Positions 1 through 5,253 of a DNA stretch of 8,928 nt are shown here, piece by piece (the stretch's first letter is position 1; every line of letters begins with the position of its first letter). Origin of the DNA: Microcaldota archaeon (GTDB lineage: Archaea; Micrarchaeota; Micrarchaeia; Anstonellales; Anstonellaceae); assembly GCA_026396355.1 (NCBI GenBank), contig JAPLWY010000062.1, positions 10,054-18,981 on the forward strand. Direction: 5' to 3'. Position numbers and translations under genes: made by a program. Below the pieces are notes generated by a model. It was not told where the DNA came from. It made no database searches and saw only the letters and a program-made list of their open reading frames with translations.

Positions 1-409
1 CGACCCTTCCCTTGAGGACAGCGGAATAGTCACTTATGTGGATTCTTCAAGCGGCTTCTCCGAAATCTCAATGGCGCTGTCCGGCCTGCAGGAGCAGATA
101 ATGCAGGTTTCGGACAATCACAGGCTGGGCATACACTCCCTCTCCTCGCTGATCGAGGCAAACCCACCTGAAAGCGTCTACCGCTTCATGCAGTTTGTAA
201 CAGGCAAGTTCCGCCGCTCAGGCGCCAGCGCCTTTTACGTGATGGAAAAGGGAATGCACGACGAGAAGCACGTGCGCATGATTGAGCATTTGATGGACGG
301 CGTGATTGAGTTTTCCGAGGACAAGCTGCGCGTGCGCGGGCTGATGGGCTCGTCCACCTCCTGGCACAAGTACGAGATTGGGAATGACGGCATCAAGATA
401 AAAGTGTAA
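1..409 (+). CDS. KaiC/RAD55-like RecA-superfamily ATPase, C-terminal part (5' truncated)
   Basis: The frame is already open at base 2 and runs to a TAA at 407-409, so this is the 3' end of a gene that begins outside the window; the GTG at 38 is an internal codon. About 135 residues are visible. The pattern is that of the C-terminal half of an archaeal KaiC/RAD55-like ATPase: a Walker-B-like strand (RLGIHSLSSLI), then ESVYRFMQFVTGKFRRSG, a strand (AFYVMEKGMHDEKHV) and LMDGVIEF leading into a C-terminal beta-rich tail. In many relatives the strand ends in an aspartate (IDSLS); here that position is His. The P-loop lies upstream and cannot be checked. Such proteins act in the cytosol, often in signalling or surface-structure regulation, but the partner here is unknown. 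The next gene starts 33 bases downstream on the same strand and may be co-transcribed. Family call fairly sure, role unknown. Confidence 0.72.
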   Translation, partial: DPSLEDSGIVTYVDSSSGFSEISMALSGLQEQIMQVSDNHRLGIHSLSSLIEANPPESVYRFMQFVTGKFRRSGASAFYVMEKGMHDEKHVRMIEHLMDGVIEFSEDKLRVRGLMGSSTSWHKYEIGNDGIKIKV

Positions 410-442
410 ATTGGAACAAGCAACAGTGCAGAGGCAATTTGA

Positions 443-718
443 ATGGCTGACTATTTCGGAATTGTCGGGCTTACTCTTCTGGCGATCGGCTGGCTGATTG
501 AGCTGTGGGCCGTCATCAAGACGAAAAAAGCCCAGGTGCCCCTTAATTTCGCTGTTCTTTACTGCGCAGGCAGCCTGCTCCTCACGCTCCACAGCCTTGA
601 GCTTGGCGACGCTGTCTTCACCGTGCTCAACGGGTTTGCAATGCTGATCGCGCTTGTGAACATCGCGGTCTGCGTTTTTTTCCCGGGAAAAGGCAGAAAA
701 AACTCGAAAAGCGCATGA
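443..718 (+). CDS. Small three-helix membrane protein (CBU_0592/PQ-loop-like)
   Basis: This 91-residue protein is mostly hydrophobic. Three membrane segments are visible at about residues 4-24, 33-51 and 59-80. A short basic loop (KTKKAQ) follows the first helix and a strongly basic tail (GKGRKNSK) closes the protein, which suggests a cytosolic C terminus. Length and helix pattern resemble small CBU_0592-like or half-transporter (SemiSWEET-like) proteins, including a polar Asn (LNG) in the third helix, but no diagnostic PQ motif is present, so transport is not claimed. The ATG at 443 is chosen because a GAGG Shine-Dalgarno-like sequence lies at 431-434, eight bases before it. It sits 33 bases after the KaiC-like gene with no obvious promoter between, so it is probably read from the same message. 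I am sure it is a gene and membrane protein, unsure of family. Confidence 0.7.
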   Translation: MADYFGIVGLTLLAIGWLIELWAVIKTKKAQVPLNFAVLYCAGSLLLTLHSLELGDAVFTVLNGFAMLIALVNIAVCVFFPGKGRKNSKSA

Positions 719-745
719 AGCAAGCATGGCAAAAGTACGCAATTA

Positions 746-757
746 AAAGTTTTATCT
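746..757 (+). promoter_or_regulatory. Candidate TATA box for the squalene synthase-like gene
   Basis: The run AAAAGTTTTATC lies about 40 bases before the ATG at 792 and combines a purine-rich BRE-like stretch with a TTTTAT core. Transcription starting about 26 bases after the core would leave a leader of about 14 bases. The spacing is slightly longer than at other genes here, so the call is tentative. Confidence 0.35.
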
Positions 758-791
758 GGCAATTCAGCACAGAAAATCCGATTAGGCTGGG

Positions 792-1829
792 ATGTATAGG
801 ATGAACGACGTAAACATCTGCTGGGGCATACTTCCAAAGGTTTCGCGCAGCTTTGCCTTATGCATCCGCGTCCTTCCCAAGCCCATGAATGAGCAGATGA
901 TGCTTTCCTACCTGATTTACCGCGTGATTGACACCATCGAGGACTCATCAGCGCAACTCCGCACAAAAAAGAAACTGTTTTCCGAATTCCTCTTCCTTCT
1001 CTCCAGGAAAAAAGCCGACCTGCCAGGCGCAGCCGAATGCTCGCGCAGGCTTCTCTCAAAGCTGAATTACACATACGAAAAGGAGCTTCTCGAGGCGCTG
1101 CCCACCTTGATTTCAGCATACTATTCGCAGCCATCCAAAGTGCGCAAATGCATCTTCCAGCGCGGCAGGACAATGGCAAACGGCATGTACAAGTTCCAGA
1201 AAAAGCGCATTGAGACCTTTGCCGACCAAGACAGCTACAGCTACTATGTTGCCGGCGTTATCGGGCATCTTTTCAACGACTTACTCTGCCTCAACAAAAT
1301 AATAGGCGCCAAGCTCAAGCGCCAGCTCTCGCGCTACGCGCGCCAATTCGGGCTGGCTTTGCAAAAAGTCAACATACTGCGCGACATAGCGGATGACATT
1401 GCCTCAAACCGCTACTACTGGCCCAGGCAGCTTTTGCAGAAATACGGGATGGATTACCGGGGGCTTTGCCTGCAGGAAAACCGCGACAAGGCAATGAAGG
1501 TGCTGCGCGAGCAGATAGAGGACGCGCGCAAGTACATCAATGCGGCAATGAAATACATACTCATGCTCCCGAAAAAGGCGCTGCGCGTGCGCATGTTCTG
1601 CCTAATACCCCTTTTCATGGCAATCGAAAGCTATGTGAAGTGCACTGACAACCACGAAGTGTTCGAGGCAGGCAAAAAAGTGAAGATTTCGCGCGAGCAG
1701 GTCCAGGAAATAGTGGCAAGGTCAGGGATGTGGGGCACCTCGAACGAGCGGCTGTCCTCCTGGTTCATGCTTGCAATGGGCGCGGTGCCTGAAAGCGCGG
1801 TCGCAGACTTCTCACTGGCCAAACGCTGA
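792..1829 (+). CDS. Squalene/phytoene synthase family protein, squalene synthase-like
   Basis: This 345-residue protein matches the all-helical trans-isoprenyl diphosphate synthase family, which joins two prenyl diphosphates head to head. Visible motifs in order are SRSFALCIRVLP (18-29), the first metal-binding motif DTIED (47-51), GMYKF (131-135), SYYVAGVIGHL (150-160), and the second metal-binding motif NILRDIADD (194-202), followed by RYYWPRQ (207-213). The YYVAG-IG block and the (F/Y)WP after the second motif are more like squalene synthase (two farnesyl diphosphates to squalene, with NADPH) than phytoene synthase. Length suits the family. No clear C-terminal membrane anchor is seen, so it is probably peripheral or cytosolic. 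The ATG at 792 is taken as the start; the ATG at 801 is an alternative. It ends convergent with the EamA gene. Product specificity (squalene, dehydrosqualene, phytoene) cannot be proven from motifs. Confidence 0.85.
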   Translation: MYRMNDVNICWGILPKVSRSFALCIRVLPKPMNEQMMLSYLIYRVIDTIEDSSAQLRTKKKLFSEFLFLLSRKKADLPGAAECSRRLLSKLNYTYEKELLEALPTLISAYYSQPSKVRKCIFQRGRTMANGMYKFQKKRIETFADQDSYSYYVAGVIGHLFNDLLCLNKIIGAKLKRQLSRYARQFGLALQKVNILRDIADDIASNRYYWPRQLLQKYGMDYRGLCLQENRDKAMKVLREQIEDARKYINAAMKYILMLPKKALRVRMFCLIPLFMAIESYVKCTDNHEVFEAGKKVKISREQVQEIVARSGMWGTSNERLSSWFMLAMGAVPESAVADFSLAKR

Positions 1830-1835
1830 GCGCGC

Positions 1836-1848
1836 TGATTTCAAATCA
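1836..1848. repeat. Short palindrome between convergent genes
   Basis: TGATTT and AAATCA form perfect six-base arms around a single C in the 25-base gap between two convergent stop codons. T-rich DNA (CTCTTTTTCTCCC) follows on the + strand. It may help end transcription from the synthase gene, but the arms are short and AT-rich. Confidence 0.35.
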
Positions 1849-1854
1849 AGATCC

Positions 1855-2721
1855 TTACTCTTTTTCTCCCTCTCCGCTCACCATGAATAGCGCCACCAGT
1901 ATGAGGAGCGCGCCAGCCATTTTCGCGCCTGTCATCACTTCCCCCAAAAGAAGCAGCCCGAAAAGCGCGGCAAACACTGGCTCGGTAATCAGTATAAGCG
2001 CGATTTTCGGGGGCGAAATGCGCTTCTGCGCCTCTGCCTGCACAGCCTGTGCAAATATTGTTCCAGCCAGTGCGAGGAAAAGGATGGGCGCCCAAGCCGA
2101 AGCAGGGAATTCTTTCGGAATCTGACCGAGCGCAACAGTGCAAAGCAAGCTGAGCAAAGCAACCACCGCAATCTGCATGAAGGCGAGGTTAAGCGCATTG
2201 CTCTTGCCTGCGTATTTCCCAAGATAGATTATCTCCAGCGAATAGCCGAATGCGCACACCAGGGTTATCGCATTCCCGATATTCATCCCGCCGGTTGCGC
2301 CTGACATCAGCCAAAGCCCGATAAGTGCAATGAATGAGGCAAGCCACACTTTCCTGCTCGGGGATTTCCTGAGGAGAAAAGCAGAGAGCACAGGCACCAA
2401 AATGACCAGCAGGTTGGTCACAAACGCGCTCTCAGTGGCGCTTGTGTACTCCAGCCCGATTGTCTGCGCAGCATAGCCCACAAAAAGAAAAATTCCCAAC
2501 ACTGCGCCGTTCCTAATGTCTGCAGCTGGAAGAGTTCGCCGCGCGGCAAGCATGTATGCGCCAAGCGCCGCCGCAGCAATGCCAAACCTTATTGAAAGGA
2601 GCGCAAACGGGTCAAACGCATTCAGCGTGTCTTTCACAAGCGGGAAAGTGGCGCCCCAGACTGCAGCAACCAGCACCATGAGCGCTATCCACTTCGCGTC
2701 CTTTGGAAAAGCTGTTCCCAT
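1855..2721 (-). CDS. EamA/DMT superfamily transporter
   Basis: With the ATG at 2721 this is a 288-residue integral membrane protein with about ten hydrophobic helices in two repeated EamA halves (roughly residues 10-140 and 148-282), the normal size and layout for this drug/metabolite transporter family. Typical marks are WGATFPLVK (22-30) near the end of the first helix, RFGIAA (45-50) in the second, and the C-terminal EPVFAALFGLLLLGE (247-261). The substrate (amino acid, nucleotide, metabolite) cannot be read from sequence. The frame stays open further upstream to 2970, but that stretch overlaps yjbQ antisense and is not EamA-like. An upstream ATG at 2760 would add 13 residues. The 2721 start is preferred because a TTATTATT box lies about 25 bases before it, fitting a leaderless transcript. 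Divergent from yjbQ, convergent with the synthase gene. Confidence 0.88.
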   Translation of the reverse strand: MGTAFPKDAKWIALMVLVAAVWGATFPLVKDTLNAFDPFALLSIRFGIAAAALGAYMLAARRTLPAADIRNGAVLGIFLFVGYAAQTIGLEYTSATESAFVTNLLVILVPVLSAFLLRKSPSRKVWLASFIALIGLWLMSGATGGMNIGNAITLVCAFGYSLEIIYLGKYAGKSNALNLAFMQIAVVALLSLLCTVALGQIPKEFPASAWAPILFLALAGTIFAQAVQAEAQKRISPPKIALILITEPVFAALFGLLLLGEVMTGAKMAGALLILVALFMVSGEGEKE

Positions 2722-2742
2722 GCTTGGCTTTCCGGGAAAAAG

Positions 2743-2750
2743 AATAATAA
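2743..2750. promoter_or_regulatory. AT-rich TATA-like box in the EamA/yjbQ divergent promoter
   Basis: AATAATAA reads TTATTATT on the - strand, centred about 25 bases before the EamA ATG at 2721, which fits leaderless transcription. On the + strand the same box is about 36 bases before the yjbQ GTG, leaving a leader of about 11 bases. One box may serve both genes, or two overlapping ones may exist. Confidence 0.45.
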
Positions 2751-2760
2751 CCGCTCCCAT

Positions 2761-2782
2761 GCAACCATAATCCGGTGGTTGC
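2761..2782. repeat. Inverted repeat directly before the yjbQ start (operator or hairpin candidate)
   Basis: GCAACCA (2761-2767) and TGGTTGC (2776-2782) are perfect seven-base inverted arms around an eight-base centre. Including CAT before and GTG after, the symmetry extends to ten bases per arm with one mismatch. It covers the predicted yjbQ transcription start and ends against the GTG codon, a position where a bound regulator would block the polymerase. Confidence 0.5.
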
Positions 2783-3196
2783 GTGAAATTCCATACAAAA
2801 TATCTCTGGTTCAATACAAAGGCGGAAAAGGAAATCGTCCCGATACAGTCCGAAGTGGAATCCGCAGTGCGCGAATCAGGCATAAAGGAAGGGTTTGCAT
2901 TCGTCTCGGCAATGCACATAACCTCAAGCGTGTTCGTGAATGACCATGAGCCTGGCCTGTGGTCAGACATACTGGGCTGGCTCGAGCAGGTCGCCCCAGC
3001 GCGCGCGGATTATGCCCACCACAAGACAGGCGAGACCAACGCGGACGCTCACCTCAAGCGGCTGGTGATGGGCCACCAAGTGATGCTGCCGATCACGGGC
3101 GGGAAGCTGGATTTGGGCCCATGGGAGCGCGTTTTCTACGGGGAGTTTGACGGCAAGCGCAGGAAAAGGGTAATAATAAAAGTCTTCGGCGAGTAG
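2783..3196 (+). CDS. yjbQ: YjbQ/UPF0047 family protein
   Basis: This 137-residue protein is a full-length member of the YjbQ (UPF0047) family. The conserved blocks are all present: SAMHITSSV (42-50), VNDHEPGL (52-59), the HH followed by TGE (79-84), DAHLKRLVMGHQV (88-100), and GGKLDLGPWERVFYGEFDG (106-124) before a basic C-terminal strand. The conserved His and acidic residues are expected at the active or metal site of this small cytosolic, usually trimeric fold. Bacterial members show secondary thiamine phosphate synthase activity; the main physiological role is unsettled, so a thiamine link is only possible. The GTG at 2783 is the first usable start after an in-frame stop at 2768, and the protein begins with the family's usual K-x-H-T-K-Y-L-x-F. 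It is divergent from the EamA gene, with an inverted repeat against its start codon. Confidence 0.93.
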   Translation: MKFHTKYLWFNTKAEKEIVPIQSEVESAVRESGIKEGFAFVSAMHITSSVFVNDHEPGLWSDILGWLEQVAPARADYAHHKTGETNADAHLKRLVMGHQVMLPITGGKLDLGPWERVFYGEFDGKRRKRVIIKVFGE

Positions 3197-3203
3197 GGCT
3201 GTT

Positions 3204-3218
3204 GCCCATCTCATGGGC
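3204..3218. repeat. Short hairpin after yjbQ
   Basis: GCCCAT and ATGGGC form perfect six-base arms with a CTC loop, eight bases after the yjbQ stop. No T-run follows, so it does not look like a terminator. It lies before the preferred start of the DUF4389 gene and could be a processing or translation-control element, or simply chance. Confidence 0.35.
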
Positions 3219-3249
3219 GGGTGGTATCTTGGAAACTCTGAAAATAAAC

Positions 3250-3510
3250 ATGACTTCTGCTGAAAAGGCGAGCAGGCTCGAGCTGATTATCCGCTTCATC
3301 TGGGGCACAATAGTCGCGATAGTGCTTTGCATCCTAGGCATCTTCGTATCGCTTGCAGTGTTCGTGCAGTGGTTCCACATCCTGCTTCTTGGCAAGAGGA
3401 ACACTGCGCTTGTGAACTTCACGAACTCCTATCTGAAGGCGTATTACGGGCTCAGCTTCTATTTCAACCTCTCAACAGACGAGCGCCCGCCCCTGATCCC
3501 GCAATTCTAG
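3250..3510 (+). CDS. DUF4389-like small membrane protein
   Basis: From the ATG at 3250 this is an 86-residue protein. A charged N terminus (about 1-15) precedes one long hydrophobic stretch at about 16-47 (one long or two short helices), then the conserved-looking FVQWFHILLLGKRN (38-51), NFTNSYLKAYYGLSFYF (56-72) and LSTDERPPLIPQF at the C terminus. The QW-H-LL-GKRN and TDERPP elements are typical of DUF4389 proteins, whose function is not known. An in-frame TTG at 3202 would add 16 residues, but this segment has no family-like content and lies over a small hairpin, so the ATG is preferred. It follows yjbQ by 53 bases on the same strand and could share its message. A T-rich tract just after the stop probably ends transcription. 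Confidence 0.8.
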   Translation: MTSAEKASRLELIIRFIWGTIVAIVLCILGIFVSLAVFVQWFHILLLGKRNTALVNFTNSYLKAYYGLSFYFNLSTDERPPLIPQF

Positions 3511-3518
3511 GCGACAGC

Positions 3519-3535
3519 CTTCTTTTTCTTTTTTC
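3519..3535 (+). terminator. T-rich transcription end after the DUF4389 gene
   Basis: A pyrimidine tract (CTTCTTTTTCTTTTTTC) begins nine bases after the stop codon, without a clear stem. Oligo-T tracts of this kind are enough to stop archaeal RNA polymerase. It separates the yjbQ-DUF4389 pair from the next gene's own promoter. Confidence 0.55.
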
Positions 3536-3551
3536 CGTTGTTCTTTCCAGC

Positions 3552-3575
3552 ATAGTAGGTACTATTATAAAATAG
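3552..3575 (+). promoter_or_regulatory. Strong promoter with overlapping dyads for the RGG/zinc-ribbon gene
   Basis: TTATAAAA (3565-3572) is the best TATA box in the window. It is overlapped on its upstream side, where BRE and TFB would bind, by a perfect dyad ATAGTA-GG-TACTAT (3552-3565). A second dyad, CTATT-ATAA-AATAG (3562-3575), encloses the box itself. The expected start of transcription is near 3594, leaving a leader of about 75 bases before the ATG at 3671. Confidence 0.6.
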
Positions 3576-3618
3576 GCGCATCAAATTTGGGCACCAACAG
3601 CCGGCAAAGTTCGGCAAG

Positions 3619-3662
3619 GCAAGGGTCACAGTAAGTGCATCCCTGCTTTAGGTATAGGAGAT
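3619..3662 (+). promoter_or_regulatory. Leader hairpin and Shine-Dalgarno site of the RGG/zinc-ribbon mRNA
   Basis: In the long leader, GC and AGGG (3619-3625, with one bulged A) can pair with CCCT-GC (3641-3646), and CAC with GTG inside it (3627-3629, 3635-3637). A clear Shine-Dalgarno sequence GGAGAT (3657-3662) follows, eight bases before the ATG. Other genes here look leaderless or short-leadered, so a structured leader with a strong ribosome site is unusual. Pairing was found by eye and no energy was calculated. Confidence 0.4.
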
Positions 3663-3670
3663 AGATACGA

Positions 3671-3886
3671 ATGGGTTTTAGAGACGACAGCGGTGGATAC
3701 GGCGGACGCGGACGCAGCAGCGGAGGCGGCGGAAGAGGCGGCTTCGGCGGCGGTTACGGCGGACCACGTGAAATGAGCCAGGCAGTGTGCTCTGACTGCG
3801 GACAGGCTTGCGAGGTTCCTTTCAAGCCGACCGAAGGCAGGCCAGTGTACTGCAAGGAATGTTTCCCAAAGCACAAGAAGTTCTAA
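3671..3886 (+). CDS. RGG-box CxxC-x17-CxxC zinc-ribbon protein
   Basis: This 71-residue protein has two parts. Residues 1-33 are a low-complexity Gly/Arg/Ser/Tyr tract with repeated GGYGG, GRG, RGG and GGF units, like the RGG boxes that bind RNA or single-stranded nucleic acid in eukaryotic and cyanobacterial proteins. Residues 35-71 form a compact zinc ribbon: CSDC at 40-43, an extra Cys at 47, and CKEC at 61-64, with exactly 17 residues between the two pairs, then a basic KHKKF end. This CxxC-x17-CxxC domain recurs in small proteins of archaea and candidate bacterial phyla; its role is not established. A cytosolic RNA-binding or chaperone-like role is inference. The start is firm, with GGAGAT eight bases before the ATG. 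It appears to be a single-gene unit between its own strong promoter and a hairpin terminator, suggesting high expression. Confidence 0.88.
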   Translation: MGFRDDSGGYGGRGRSSGGGGRGGFGGGYGGPREMSQAVCSDCGQACEVPFKPTEGRPVYCKECFPKHKKF

Positions 3887-3910
3887 TTTCAAGGAAACAA
3901 CAAACAAACC

Positions 3911-3951
3911 GTGCCCGGGTTTCCCAGGCGCATTTTCTTTTATTTATTTTT
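3911..3951 (+). terminator. Hairpin plus T-run terminator after the zinc-ribbon gene
   Basis: GTGCCCGGG (3911-3919) pairs with CCCAGGCGC (3923-3931) across a TTT loop, with one C-A mismatch and one T-G wobble. The stretch ATTTTCTTTTATTTATTTTT then follows. This is close to a classic intrinsic terminator and is the clearest one in the window. Confidence 0.7.
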
Positions 3952-3986
3952 CAGCCATCAGCGAAAGCGCCTTTCGCGTGCGATAG

Positions 3987-3995
3987 CCTTTTATG
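3987..3995 (+). promoter_or_regulatory. TATA box fixing a leaderless start at 4017
   Basis: CCTTTTATG is centred about 25 bases before the ATG at 4017, the spacing expected if transcription begins at or next to that codon. The upstream in-frame ATG at 3993 lies inside this box and so is unlikely to be the start. Confidence 0.5.
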
Positions 3996-4016
3996 AAGTT
4001 CCAGTGTAATCCTCCC

Positions 4017-4535
4017 ATGCGCAAATACATGCTCCTCGTTGCATTTCTTTCGCTCATGGGCTCGATTTTCGCCTACCAGCTCAATGTGAGCCGTGACTGG
4101 CTTCTTGAAAAATACTATTCCAAAGTGTCGGACCAAATCCCGAAAAGCGCGCGCCTGATACTGGGCAGCGAGCGCATAAACGTTCTCATTGGCAAAAGCA
4201 CAATCGGCATAGAGACCAAGAACGGCGAGCTGGCCTCGCTTGAGATGTATGCAATTGCCTCGCCCACAATAACAATCACAGTGGATGATGCTACAGCTGA
4301 AAAGCTGGAGAGGCGTGAAATCGGCGCCCTTTCGGCGATGAACTCAGGGGGCATACGCGTGAAAACCTCCAACCTGTACTCTGCTTTCAAGGTGGAAGTG
4401 CTCAAGAAGATATATTCCGCCTCAGGGGCTGACAAAACCCTGACTTCCACGCCAGCACAATCAAAATCAGGCTCCAGCGCGCCATTATCAGACATCCAAA
4501 ACGCCTTCTACATGCGCGTGAAGATCTGGAACTGA
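4017..4535 (+). CDS. Exported protein with SCP2-like (sterol-carrier fold) domain
   Basis: From the ATG at 4017 this is a 172-residue protein. The first 20 residues (MRKYM, then a hydrophobic run to about FAY) look like a signal peptide or N-terminal anchor, so the rest is probably outside the membrane. Residues about 50-135 show the strand-rich pattern of SCP2-like domains: INVLIGKSTIGIETKNGEL (54-72), SPTITITVDDATAEKL (82-97), a helix around REIGALSAMNSG, GIRVKTSNLYSAF (112-124), and a closing helix VEVLKKIY. SCP2 domains carry hydrophobic ligands, so a lipid-binding role is possible, notably with a squalene synthase-like gene 2 kb away, but this is inference. A Ser/Thr-rich linker (about 137-157) precedes a short C-terminal strand. 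An upstream ATG at 3993 would spoil the signal peptide and lies in the TATA box. Gene call firm, family call moderate. Confidence 0.72.
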   Translation: MRKYMLLVAFLSLMGSIFAYQLNVSRDWLLEKYYSKVSDQIPKSARLILGSERINVLIGKSTIGIETKNGELASLEMYAIASPTITITVDDATAEKLERREIGALSAMNSGGIRVKTSNLYSAFKVEVLKKIYSASGADKTLTSTPAQSKSGSSAPLSDIQNAFYMRVKIWN

Positions 4536-4550
4536 TTCCGATCCACGAAA

Positions 4551-4563
4551 GCAATTTAAGTAA
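4551..4563 (+). promoter_or_regulatory. Candidate TATA box for the LRAT-like gene
   Basis: GCAATTTAAGTAA, centred about 32 bases before the ATG at 4590, contains a TTTAAGTA core after a purine-rich GAAAGCAA that could serve as BRE. Expected leader length is about six bases. Confidence 0.35.
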
Positions 4564-4589
4564 GGCTGAATAAAAAACAGTCTGATCGG

Positions 4590-5225
4590 ATGATATTGTT
4601 CCAGTACAGCCAAAATGCGGCAAAAAGCGCCAGCCTGACTTCTGACCAGTCAAAGGCAGCGCAGGCATATGAAAACGAGATAAAAGAACTGGGGCTGCAG
4701 CTGGAGGCTTTCAGGAACGGCCGCCCGGCATATGCCGATTTGCACTCGTTCCTATCGAATCTGATCTCGCTCTACCAGGAAACAAAAGACAGCAGCGAGT
4801 CTGCGAACAAGGAAAATAATCTGAAACTCATTTTGAAAATGGCAGAGGATTTCCAGTCCTCTTTCCAGCCCTTCGAGCTCTGCGGGCTAAAAAAGTCGCG
4901 GCAGACAGTATACCCTTGCAAGAAGACTTCATTCAACCTTCAGGCAGGCGACCTGATAAAAGCCGACCGCTCCCCTTACGGAACGAGCCACAATCATTGG
5001 GGGATTGTTGTCGAAATACAGGGCGAGCTCAAGGTAATCGCAAGGGGAGAGTATGAAATAAGATGCTATGACATTGGCGAATTCCTCAAGTTTGCGCATG
5101 GCATTGAGAAGGTCAGGTATGGGAATGCGCAATACGGCGAGCAGTTCCATGTCTCATATTCAAAAGGGAAATACACTGCGGAAAAAATCATTGAAACGGA
5201 ATTCAACAGCATAGCGAAAAAATGA
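4590..5225 (+). CDS. LRAT/NlpC-P60-like domain protein, apparently lacking the catalytic Cys
   Basis: This 211-residue protein has no signal peptide. Residues 1-95 are charged and helical (coiled-coil-like, e.g. NEIKELGLQLEAF). The C-terminal half resembles a permuted papain fold of the LRAT type: LQAGDLIKADRS (117-128), HNHWGIVVEI (134-143) matching the family's H-box (HWaiYVG), then an acidic turn and EFLKFAHGIEKVRYGN (164-179). Active LRAT members use a Cys in an NCEHF motif near the end; here the best matching stretch is YGEQFHVSYSKGKYTAEKI (182-200), with Gly at the Cys position, Gln at the His position, and the preceding helix shortened. It may therefore be a non-catalytic binder of lipid or acyl chains, or another Cys (C159) may serve. 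The next gene starts 28 bases downstream. Gene certain; LRAT-like call moderate. Confidence 0.65.
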   Translation: MILFQYSQNAAKSASLTSDQSKAAQAYENEIKELGLQLEAFRNGRPAYADLHSFLSNLISLYQETKDSSESANKENNLKLILKMAEDFQSSFQPFELCGLKKSRQTVYPCKKTSFNLQAGDLIKADRSPYGTSHNHWGIVVEIQGELKVIARGEYEIRCYDIGEFLKFAHGIEKVRYGNAQYGEQFHVSYSKGKYTAEKIIETEFNSIAKK

Positions 5226-5253
5226 AAAAAGGCAGCAAAGGCCTGTGATTGAT

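Noticed and set aside
218..742. 174-codon minus-strand open frame opposite the KaiC-like and small membrane genes
   Set aside because: His/Ala-rich shadow of two good + strand genes; no ribosome site or family pattern.
559..1179. 206-codon minus-strand open frame opposite the membrane protein and synthase genes
   Set aside because: It is Cys/Arg/Ser-rich shadow coding opposite two convincing + strand genes, with no recognisable motif or promoter.
2722..2970. N-terminal extension of the EamA protein up to 2970
   Set aside because: It runs antisense through yjbQ and lacks hydrophobic or family-like content. The TATA-like box and normal family length favour the ATG at 2721.
3626..3907. Ala/Ser-rich minus-strand open frame opposite the zinc-ribbon gene
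   Set aside because: The Ala/Ser repeats are the reverse-strand image of the Gly-rich tract; the + strand has the promoter, ribosome site, Cys pairs and terminator.
4115..4495. 126-codon minus-strand open frame opposite the SCP2-like gene
   Set aside because: The + strand frame has a signal peptide and a fold-like pattern, while this one has neither; treated as a shadow.
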